From NCBI GenBank assembly GCA_002471275.1, contig DKPQ01000018.1, positions 1 through 64,000 on the forward strand: a stretch of DNA of 64,000 bases, written 5' to 3'. Positions 7,958 through 14,085 of the stretch are shown in pieces. The DNA comes from Flammeovirgaceae bacterium UBA7330 (lineage in GTDB: Bacteria; Bacteroidota; Bacteroidia; Cytophagales; Cyclobacteriaceae). The notes beneath the pieces were generated by a model. The model did not search any database, was not told where the DNA came from, and saw only the letters and a list, made by a program, of their open reading frames with translations. Position numbers and translations under genes: made by a program. Each line of letters starts with the position of its first letter. Positions within the stretch are counted from its first letter, which is position 1.

Positions 7958-7981
7958 GTACTATTTTAGTATCTTTAGTAC
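7958..7981 (-). promoter_or_regulatory. TetR-type operator upstream of the regulator gene
   Basis: GTACTA (7958-7963), 12 bases, TAGTAC (7976-7981), 12 bases before the chosen TetR start at 7946. It shares arms, spacing and the central TAGTAT with the copy at 7335. An additional half-site pair AGTA/TACT lies next to it toward the gene. Confidence 0.72.
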
Positions 7982-8030
7982 AATAATAAATACTAATTAT
8001 GTAACTACCAAATAATTTCACAAAAAAAGA

Positions 8031-8149
8031 TACCGCTAACAATCGATATAACACATGCCTCTGTAGTCACTTGAAAGTGCAGTGCAAATCCGCTAGCTTA
8101 GAAGAATAAACAAAGCCCAGAGGCACGTGCCATATCTGGGACGTTGTAC
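8031..8149 (+). repeat. attC recombination site 7
   Basis: R'' arm TACCGCTAAC at 8031-8040 is the exact complement of GTTAGCGGTA at 4705, so the whole 3.3-kb antisense operon is one cassette. R' arm GTTGTAC is at 8143. The stem pairs ATATAACACATGCCTCTG with CAGAGGCACGTGCCATAT imperfectly. Confidence 0.88.
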
Positions 8150-8167
8150 TCCATCCATCCTAATAGC

Positions 8168-8992
8168 ATGAGACTCACTTTTTCAGCAATATTCCTACTC
8201 ACATCTTTTCTAACTGCTGCACAAAGCAAGAAGATAGAGTATGCTGCAGGTAGATTGGAAATAGAGGTTCATGAGAAATGGGAACCTGAAGAAGTAGACC
8301 AGGAACTGTTCTTAACGCAAACTAACCAACCAGAAAACTTTCTTATTTACTCATTTTATTTTGGCAATGCCACATTGGATCAAATATTTGAAACACATGT
8401 AAAGTTTTCATACAGTAATCAATTCCAAGGTTTTCAAATTATCAAAGAAGGCCAAGAAACCATCAATGGAAACCTTTACAAATGGTTAGTTTTTAACAGT
8501 ATTAATCAAGGACAACAACTTCAAAACATTGTTTACATGACAATTCATGGTGACTTGTATTATGTTTTCGTTGGAACATCTTCACCTCCTAGAATGCCTA
8601 ACGTTATCGATGAATTTTGGGGGATTGTCAGATCAGTTGGATTTCAAAAGTTTGATCTAAAACCAGTAACATTTGATGAAAATCTGAAATTACTATTGAA
8701 TAAGAAATGGATTTTAACATCGGAAAAGGATGATTACGGTGTTTATCCAGTTGACGAACAATACGCATTGTATTTTGAACTAACGAATGATTTAATCAAT
8801 CATGAGAATAAGTCATTTGATGATGATTGCACGGTTAAATACGAATACGACAATAGAAACAAAGAGATTAGATTTTTATGTAACGGGAGAATTTTAACAA
8901 AGAAGATAATTTCACTGCACGGAGATGAACTAATAATGGATGAAGTAGATCATCAGGGGGAAAAGGTGATAAGAACTTATTTGGCAAAGTAA
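8168..8992 (+). CDS. secreted protein of unknown function with lipocalin-like C-terminus (cassette gene)
   Basis: A 274-residue protein from the ATG at 8168, which gives a clean signal peptide (MRLTFSAIFLLTSFLTAAQS). An upstream in-frame TTG at 8144 lies in the attC arm and is rejected. Residues 20-175 form a strand-rich domain of unknown type. From about residue 180 the pattern LLNKKWILTSEKD ... VKYEYDNRNKEIRF recalls lipocalin-like repeats of Bacteroidota proteins. I do not recognise a specific family. It is the only gene in its cassette and stops five bases before the R'' arm. Confidence 0.7.
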   Translation: MRLTFSAIFLLTSFLTAAQSKKIEYAAGRLEIEVHEKWEPEEVDQELFLTQTNQPENFLIYSFYFGNATLDQIFETHVKFSYSNQFQGFQIIKEGQETINGNLYKWLVFNSINQGQQLQNIVYMTIHGDLYYVFVGTSSPPRMPNVIDEFWGIVRSVGFQKFDLKPVTFDENLKLLLNKKWILTSEKDDYGVYPVDEQYALYFELTNDLINHENKSFDDDCTVKYEYDNRNKEIRFLCNGRILTKKIISLHGDELIMDEVDHQGEKVIRTYLAK

Positions 8993-8997
8993 ATGAC

Positions 8998-9233
8998 GGA
9001 GTACAACAAGCGCTAGCAGTTATGCGCCAAAGTGCTTTGCTGCCAAGGACTGTAGGACTTGATCGCTTACTGCCCATTCTGCTATTTTATCACCTTTTGG
9101 ATTCTTCTGCAGTTCTGGCTTTTTATCTGCAGCACGCAGTGCTTCGTAGATACTGTTGTGGGGGTTGGGCAGATTCGCTATTTTAGTGCTTTTTACAGAT
9201 GATGTGGCCACTCGCCATATCTGAGCGTTGTGA
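8998..9233 (+). repeat. attC recombination site 8 (long form)
   Basis: R'' arm GGAGTACAAC at 8998-9007 is the exact complement of the cassette start GTTGTACTCC at 8143. R' arm GTTGTGA is at 9227. The stem pairs near CAGTTATGCGCCAAAGTG with CACTCGCCATATCTG. The interior resembles the right halves of the sites at 4480 and 9911 (CAGATTCGCTATTTTAG versus CAGATTCACTATTTTAG). Confidence 0.83.
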
Positions 9234-9293
9234 GGCATCTTCTTCTTCACGCATATTCTAACAAACTAAAAAATTGCATAACTGTATCCAAGT

Positions 9294-9316
9294 GAATACA
9301 TTTGTCGTATGTATTC
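9294..9316 (+). promoter_or_regulatory. palindromic operator overlapping the toxin start codon
   Basis: Perfect palindrome GAATACAT (9294-9301), 7 bases, ATGTATTC (9309-9316). The right arm contains the toxin ATG at 9309. It could be the antitoxin binding site, an RNA hairpin hiding the start codon, or both. Confidence 0.55.
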
Positions 9317-9626
9317 TATTGAGAAGACAGACGTATTTGATAAATGGCTGAGGAAGCTGAAAGACCAACGTGCTAAAGCCAAAATCCTATTCAGAATTCA
9401 AAGGATAGAAGAGCAGGGGAATTTTGGAGATTGCGAACCGGTTGGACAAGGAATCAGTGAACTCAGAATTCATTATGCAAAAGGATATCGTGTCTACTTA
9501 AAAGAATACAATGGCAAAGTCGTGCTACTTCTCAACGGCGGAACAAAATCGTCACAACAGAAGGACATTGATAAAGCCAAAGATTTATGGTTGAACTATA
9601 AAGACGAACTTGAAGATGGCAACTAA
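9309..9626 (+). CDS. RelE/HigB-superfamily toxin (addiction module killer protein)
   Basis: A 105-residue basic protein. The pattern DKWLRKLKDQRAKAKILFRIQRIEEQGNFGDCEPVGQGISELRIHYAKGYRVYL is the hallmark of the addiction-module killer family related to RelE/ParE, with the ELRIHYGPGYR-type core. Such toxins inhibit translation by cleaving ribosome-bound mRNA, or in related branches poison gyrase. The toxin gene comes first and overlaps the antitoxin gene by 11 bases, the usual order for this family. It lies within one integron cassette, a common home for toxin-antitoxin modules, which stabilise arrays. Confidence 0.9.
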   Translation: MYSIEKTDVFDKWLRKLKDQRAKAKILFRIQRIEEQGNFGDCEPVGQGISELRIHYAKGYRVYLKEYNGKVVLLLNGGTKSSQQKDIDKAKDLWLNYKDELEDGN

Positions 9627-9903
9627 AGAGATTACAAAATTCGACATTGCTGAATATCTTGAAAATGACGCAATGATTGCCGAGTACTTGAATACAGTAC
9701 TTGAAGAGGGTGATGCTGAAGATATCAAAACGGCTCTCGGACATGTAGCCAAAGCTAGAGGTATGTCAAGAATCGCTGAGGAAACTGGACTAAGTAGACC
9801 AAGTTTATATAAAGCCTTATCCCAAGGTTCTAAGCCTCAATTTGATACAATTCTTAAAGTACTAAGAGCCGTAGGTGGCAACTTAAACGTACCAACAACC
9901 TAA
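9616..9903 (+). CDS. helix-turn-helix antitoxin (addiction module antidote protein)
   Basis: 95 residues from the ATG at 9616; an upstream TTG at 9610 in the same frame is less likely. The N-terminal segment TKFDIAEYLENDAMIAEYLN is followed by an XRE-type helix-turn-helix, VAKARGMSRIAEETGLSRPSLYKALS, and a C-terminal FDTILKVLRAVGGNL. This is the standard architecture of the antidote protein paired with the killer family encoded just upstream. It should bind and neutralise the toxin and repress the pair, probably through the palindrome at 9294. The stop is eight bases before the R'' arm. Confidence 0.9.
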   Translation: MATKEITKFDIAEYLENDAMIAEYLNTVLEEGDAEDIKTALGHVAKARGMSRIAEETGLSRPSLYKALSQGSKPQFDTILKVLRAVGGNLNVPTT

Positions 9904-9910
9904 ATAAACA

Positions 9911-10244
9911 CCTCACAACATACTTACTGTGTATGGCCGCATGTGCTAAGTGCATCTAGCCATTGTCTGTGGAGCTCCACCGTTCATCTGTCGCCGGGAA
10001 CGGCTTGTTTTCTTTTTTACCTTCAGTACGCAGGAATTTTTTAATCTTCGGAATGCAGCACCCTGTAGAAACTTTGGAAGCACCGGCAGATTACTCATAC
10101 CTACAGGCATGCCCACAACCCCTCGTGAATCTCCTGACAAGATAAGATTAGTGAGATATTATTGTTCCGTCAATTGTCATTCGATTTCACTATTTTAGAA
10201 CTATTAGCCAGTGTAGGCACACGCGCCATACACGGGCGTTGTGA
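9911..10244 (+). repeat. attC recombination site 9 (long, with an internal insertion)
   Basis: R'' arm CCTCACAAC at 9911-9919 is the complement of GTTGTGAGG at 9227. R' arm GTTGTGA is at 10238. The outer stem is the same as in the site at 4480 (GTGTATGGCCGCATGTG and CACACGCGCCATACAC). About 94 extra bases at roughly 10093-10186 are absent from that relative, making this site 334 bp. Confidence 0.8.
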
Positions 10245-10284
10245 TCCATTGGTCTTCTAGACGGAAATTAGGTAACTTTGAACA

Positions 10285-10515
10285 ATGGCAACAAGGGAAA
10301 AACTCAGAAATATTATCCTTAACAGGGTCAAGAAGCTTTCGGACGACAAACTCCGTAACCTTGACGCATACCTCAACGATTTGGAATCTCATCTGAATAC
10401 GGAGAAATTTCCTATGTCATTTAGCGGAATTTTCGAAGGGTTGGAATTGAATGAACTAACTACTGAACTCCACAAATCAAGGGAGGATAACAATGAACGA
10501 ATTCCAAAATTTTGA
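10285..10515 (+). CDS. probable antitoxin of a PIN-type toxin-antitoxin pair (last cassette)
   Basis: A 76-residue protein. The C-terminal part MSFSGIFEGLELNELTTELHKSREDNNERI matches the toxin-wrapping tail seen in small Bacteroidota antitoxins that precede PIN-domain toxins. The N-terminal part is helical (REKLRNIILNRVKKLSDDKLRNLDAYLNDLESH). The stop codon overlaps a TTG that opens a PIN-like frame (TTGA overlap at 10512-10515), the usual coupling in such pairs. The partner is broken, so this is a solitary or decaying antitoxin. The family assignment rests on pattern memory, not a search. Confidence 0.65.
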   Translation: MATREKLRNIILNRVKKLSDDKLRNLDAYLNDLESHLNTEKFPMSFSGIFEGLELNELTTELHKSREDNNERIPKF

Positions 10516-10700
10516 ATCGAACACTTGTTGACACTGTTATCCTTTCGTATTTCCTAAAAGAGAGCAATCAAAAAAATTGAGGGATTTGAGCATTCGTCTC
10601 AACATGTGAGATTACTAAACTTTCAACTACTTCACTGAGATTTTCTGCGAACATTTACGCTGAACTAATTAGTCGTATTTCTACAATTTTTACCCCGAAT
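10512..10700 (+). pseudogene. remnant of a PIN-domain toxin gene
   Basis: From TTG at 10512 the frame reads MNRTLVDTVILSYFLKESNQ and then stops at 10578. LVDTVILSYFL matches the start of PIN ribonuclease toxins, with the first catalytic Asp in VDT. A later fragment in another frame, FSANIYAELISRI near 10640-10680, resembles the second conserved PIN segment (IITYYEIL). The stretch between is interrupted by several stops and a seven-A run where a frameshift could lie. Typical PIN toxins have about 130 residues, so this one is dead and truncated. Confidence 0.5.
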
Positions 10701-10724
10701 AAGCATAGACTTTTGTCATAAAAA

Positions 10725-11337
10725 ATGAAACTATTATTTTCTATTACAATTCATAAAGCACCACAAAAACAACCACTCTTCAGGGTTTTAATAATTTTCC
10801 TTGTCTTTTCATTTTCAACTGACCTCTTTGCACAGGAAAAGCAGTTGAGCAAACAATATGTAGGATTTTTGCCTTCTTTTCTGATAGAGCCTTATGACAC
10901 CATCAATGCCATTGAGATCAACACATTACCTTTTGTTTAACGAGTATCGTTGGGGTGATCAAAATAATAAGGGAATTCAATTACGTCCCATTGCAAACTA
11001 CCGGTTTATCAAAAACGGTTCTGGCATCAGTCATGTGGGTGGAACCATTCTTATAAATTGGTATCTGCTAAAGACGGTTGAAGATGATTTCTGGCTTAAA
11101 CCTCAGTTGTGTGCTTTTTATACTTATGCCTACAACCGACTTGATAAGGTTCAAACCATGACTCAGGGCATTGAGTTAGGTGCTTTTATGATAATATCCA
11201 AACACTTTTCCTTTTCATTGAGTGCTCAACCTGGCATCAACTTTTATCCCGACCAATTTTCAAAAGCGTTTGTAGAAACTGAAAGCGGTTTTAAGTCGCA
11301 TTTCGGATTGATTTTCCATTTAGGGTACCATTTTTAG
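10725..11337 (+). pseudogene. frameshifted outer-membrane beta-barrel protein gene
   Basis: Two frames make one protein. Frame A (10725-10940) encodes a signal peptide ending in FAQ and then the start of the mature protein (YVGFLPSFLIEPYDTINAIEINTLPF). Frame B continues with LFNEYRWGDQNNKGIQLRPIANYRF and runs to 11337 with typical alternating strands and a C-terminal aromatic FHLGYHF, as in Bacteroidota outer-membrane barrels. The break lies around 10930-10945, at CCTTTTGTTTAACG. It may be a true mutation or a sequencing error. The whole product would be about 200 residues. It is the first gene outside the cassette array. Confidence 0.65.
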
Positions 11338-11467
11338 GTGAGATTGGAAGAATTAAGCCGTGAATAACTGGTGACTAAATCAGGTTGAATCCATATGCAC
11401 CCCAATGATGTTGAAAACTGAAGCAATTATATGTACCTGAATTTTCAGTATGCAGGTGAAGTTCCAT

Positions 11468-12742
11468 TTATTTTTCCCCGATAAACGGATAGATCAAATG
11501 CCTGTAGTCCTCCAGCCTGCTGTAATCCAGTCCGGGAAGGGGTTCTTTGTGGAGTTCCATAAATTCCCAGATCATCGGATCATTCAATCTTCCACCTGCC
11601 ATATCGAGCAATGAAAGAAAATTGGCGGGTGATCCCTCCAGCCCTCTAATTTGCTGATACGGAAATGCTTTTTCGCCGGTAAGGAAAGGGATCAGGTAGC
11701 GTGTTGCGGTCAGGAGGCCAGCTCCCTTAGGATTTTGGTAATTCCACAGATCTATTTCGTATTTTTCAGCGAGGACTGCACAACGATAAAGATGTTTCAG
11801 GTTGAATATGGAATAGCCCATGGCATTGGTGCGCTCCAGTTCATGAGGCTGGGAGCCATCTGCTTCGATCTGCTGGTCAATTCTTTTGGTTTTCACGGAA
11901 TCCAGTACCATACGAGCAATTGAATCCTGATCGGTGAACATGGCATAGAGTGCTAGCTGCAGATCATAGGATGAGCCATGATTGTTTTCCTGCATTCGTT
12001 CATACCAGCCCCACTCAGAGGTCGTTAACCATTCCGTATAGGACTTAAACCAATCGTACATTCCCTCATTTTCCGTATCATTTAAGGCACCGGAACCCTG
12101 TAGCAATCCTACAGCCTCCACCACATTGATCAGGTCCAGGCTCTCAATGATTCCTGTTCCCCTGATGATATCCCTCCCGGGAATTGTCTGTGCAAACTTG
12201 AGGTGAGGATTCATTTTTGTTTCCGGATCCAAAAACCATCTCCTGAGAAATTCACCTGATTTCACGGCATATTTTTCCTCACCGGTATAAAACCAGGCCA
12301 GCGCCAGGTAAAATGATGCGTCTGACATGTCGCTCAAAACGAATCGGTCATGTTTATAACGCTCAGGATTCCGCACTCCATCATGTCGGATGTAGGGCAA
12401 CCCGTCCTCCTTTTCCGGGTCCGGCCACCAGTAAGGTCCCATGCTGGTATAATCATGAATATCTCCGCTGGGAGGCATGATTTCATTATCTATTACAGAT
12501 GGGGGGATTGAATCCATAAATCCATCAGCAGCCTTTATTAAACCATTCACTTCCGACAGATAGGGCTCTTTGCCCTGAAGGTACTGGTCTTTGGCATACA
12601 GCATGGCATTGATGTCATACAGTACCAGCTCATGTGGTGGTGTTTTCTCTTCCGAATTATTGCTTGAACAGCCCCAGAAAAAGAAGCCTATAAGGATAAG
12701 TACCGTGATATTTCTGAGAATCAATTTGGGTTTTACCATCAT
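11468..12742 (-). CDS. lipoprotein alginate-lyase-like polysaccharide lyase (PF05426-type)
   Basis: A 424-residue protein with a lipoprotein signal: hydrophobic LILIGFFFWG followed by Cys at about residue 25. The alginate_lyase domain features are visible: MPPSGDIHDYTSMGPYWWPDP at about residues 89-110, helical-toroid repeats, and the catalytic-type NNHGSSYDLQLALY at about residue 240. The fold is shared by PL5 alginate lyases and PL38 glucuronan-type lyases; which substrate applies cannot be decided. It is anchored in the envelope and probably cleaves uronic-acid polymers of algal cell walls. No susC/susD pair is beside it. Confidence 0.85.
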   Translation of the reverse strand: MMVKPKLILRNITVLILIGFFFWGCSSNNSEEKTPPHELVLYDINAMLYAKDQYLQGKEPYLSEVNGLIKAADGFMDSIPPSVIDNEIMPPSGDIHDYTSMGPYWWPDPEKEDGLPYIRHDGVRNPERYKHDRFVLSDMSDASFYLALAWFYTGEEKYAVKSGEFLRRWFLDPETKMNPHLKFAQTIPGRDIIRGTGIIESLDLINVVEAVGLLQGSGALNDTENEGMYDWFKSYTEWLTTSEWGWYERMQENNHGSSYDLQLALYAMFTDQDSIARMVLDSVKTKRIDQQIEADGSQPHELERTNAMGYSIFNLKHLYRCAVLAEKYEIDLWNYQNPKGAGLLTATRYLIPFLTGEKAFPYQQIRGLEGSPANFLSLLDMAGGRLNDPMIWEFMELHKEPLPGLDYSRLEDYRHLIYPFIGEK

Positions 12743-12932
12743 GAGGGGTTTAGGTTGATGTTGGGCTTAAATTATTAAAAATACCTGAGACTCCTGTTGG
12801 ATGTAGTTGTAGACTCATTTTCTATTGAAGCAAAATGTATGCTTTCACCCTGCTTTTTTTGGGTCTATGGCATACATGGATGGGGTGCCTGAGCAATTGA
12901 AACTTGGCATCAAATAAGTTGATCTGCAAACC

Positions 12933-12963
12933 TTGTTCCGTATAGTTCGGAATCCTACCTTTG
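12933..12963 (+). promoter_or_regulatory. Bacteroidota-type promoter for the HPP gene
   Basis: A TTG at 12933-12935 and TACCTTTG at 12956-12963 are separated by 20 bases, as in the TTG-N19/20-TAnnTTTG consensus of Bacteroidota primary sigma factors. It supports the ATG at 12982 over the TTG at 12961 as the start. Confidence 0.6.
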
Positions 12964-12981
12964 CGGCCGCAATCCCTATTT

Positions 12982-13602
12982 ATGATTAAAGAAAAGATAA
13001 AACGTAGCTACAGGATCAGTAAATACATTGTCTATAAAGAAACACTTGTAGACAATAAGGAAAAATTTTGGTCTTTCATCGGCTCCTTTATCGGGATTGC
13101 CTCGATAGGTTACATTCAAAGCAAATTCTTACAGCCTTTGGAGAATATTTTCCTCATTGGCTCATTCGGTGCCACATCTGTCTTAATCTACGGTGCCATT
13201 CAAAGTCCATTGTCCCAACCAAGAAACCTGATTGGTGGACATATTATCAGTGCACTTATTGGTGTTACGGTATATAAGTTGATTCCCGAGCCCCTCTGGA
13301 TCAATGCACCCTTAGCCGTATCACTGTCAATCGTAGTCATGCAATTCACCAAAACATTACATCCGCCAGGAGGCGCCACTGCATTGATAGCGGTTATTGG
13401 TACAGAAAACATCAAATCACTCGGTTACCTCTATGTCGTGTCGCCAGTCCTTACAGGTGTCTGTATTTTACTGCTGGTAGCTTTGATTTTCAACAACATC
13501 ACCGATCAGAGAAAGTACCCGACGGATGGAAGGTTTTCCCGAAGCATAAAATGGATGGTTTCTCCCACCAAAACCCAATCCACAGGATCAGGAAAAAATT
13601 GA
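12982..13602 (+). CDS. HPP family integral membrane protein
   Basis: 206 residues from the ATG at 12982. The family signature HPPGGATAL is present in TKTLHPPGGATALIAV, and there are about four to five membrane segments (SFIGSFIGIASIGYI, NIFLIGSFGATSVLIYGAI, NLIGGHIISALIGVTVYKLI, APLAVSLSIVVMQF, VSPVLTGVCILLLVALIF). HPP proteins are inner-membrane proteins, some linked to nitrite uptake; the function in Bacteroidota is not established. It stands alone between the lyase gene and the two-component pair, with its own promoter. Confidence 0.9.
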   Translation: MIKEKIKRSYRISKYIVYKETLVDNKEKFWSFIGSFIGIASIGYIQSKFLQPLENIFLIGSFGATSVLIYGAIQSPLSQPRNLIGGHIISALIGVTVYKLIPEPLWINAPLAVSLSIVVMQFTKTLHPPGGATALIAVIGTENIKSLGYLYVVSPVLTGVCILLLVALIFNNITDQRKYPTDGRFSRSIKWMVSPTKTQSTGSGKN

Positions 13603-13662
13603 CAAAGTGAAATTTGGATATCCTGATCGCTGGCCAGGCTAATGCTAAGCCTTGAGTTTTTA

Positions 13663-14085
13663 CTACTGGTTAGGATCCTCTTTACCCCTTACTTCTTCAA
13701 TCATTTTTATGAGCTTTTTACTAGTCAGGGGTTTGATGATATAGTCCGATACCACTGATATTGAACGTGCCTTTTCAATCTCTTCAGGAGAGATAGATGA
13801 CGAACAGATATAAATTTCTATTTCTTTAGCTGCATTAAGTTTCAGCTTCATGAACTTATCCAGAAATCCCCACCCATCCATGATTGGCATGGAAAGGTCC
13901 AGCAAAATGACATCGGGCAGCTTCTCCGGGGTGTCCTGGTGTACACTCAAGTAATCGTAGACTTCTTTTCCATTGCTATAAACTTTCACTTCCTCCACCA
14001 AATCAGAATCACCCACAACCAGAGAGGTAATGTGAGTAAACAGGTTATCATCATCTACAATGAAAAGTCGATGGACTTTATTCAT
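13663..14085 (-). CDS. single-domain response regulator receiver (CheY-like)
   Basis: A 140-residue receiver domain. The acidic pocket is DDD at residues 11-13, the phospho-acceptor Asp is about residue 63 in DVILLDLSMPIMDGW, and a conserved Lys is in DYIIKPLTSKK. There is no output domain, so it signals by protein contact. It overlaps the kinase gene by four bases (ATGA), so the two are translated together and most likely form a phosphorelay pair. Confidence 0.93.
   Translation of the reverse strand: MNKVHRLFIVDDDNLFTHITSLVVGDSDLVEEVKVYSNGKEVYDYLSVHQDTPEKLPDVILLDLSMPIMDGWGFLDKFMKLKLNAAKEIEIYICSSSISPEEIEKARSISVVSDYIIKPLTSKKLIKMIEEVRGKEDPNQ

Larger units (their letters stand above)
1..10700 (+). 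mobile_element. integron gene-cassette array (ten cassettes, nine complete attC-like sites)
   Basis: Long imperfect palindromes of 110-335 bp recur at the ends of unrelated short genes. Each begins with a 7-mer ending in AAC and ends with a 7-mer beginning GTT, as in attC sites. The junctions (first base of GTT) are at 22, 1150, 1741 (ATT there), 2490, 3128, 3887, 4705, 8143, 9227 and 10238. The start of each cassette is complementary to the R'' arm at its own end, for example GTTGGTGGTC at 22 with GACCACCAAC at 1037, and GTTGTACTCC at 8143 with GGAGTACAAC at 8998. Several stop codons lie within 3-10 bases of the following site. The integrase is not in the window, so whether this is a complete integron or an integrase-less attC cluster cannot be decided. 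The right end near 10.5-10.7 kb is decayed and approximate. Confidence 0.87.

Noticed and set aside
9950..10198. Frames of 60 to 82 codons between the antitoxin and the last cassette gene, in several phases.
   Set aside because: They lie inside the attC palindrome and its insertion; no family resemblance.
1..10700. Reading the palindromes as scattered MITEs or REP elements.
   Set aside because: Cassette ends match the complement of their own far end, which transposon-like repeats do not do, and the GTT/AAC ends are constant while the interiors vary.
10725..10940. Two independent genes at 10725-10940 and 10894-11337.
   Set aside because: The first has a signal peptide and a barrel start, the second the rest of the barrel; they join in one frame after a single shift.
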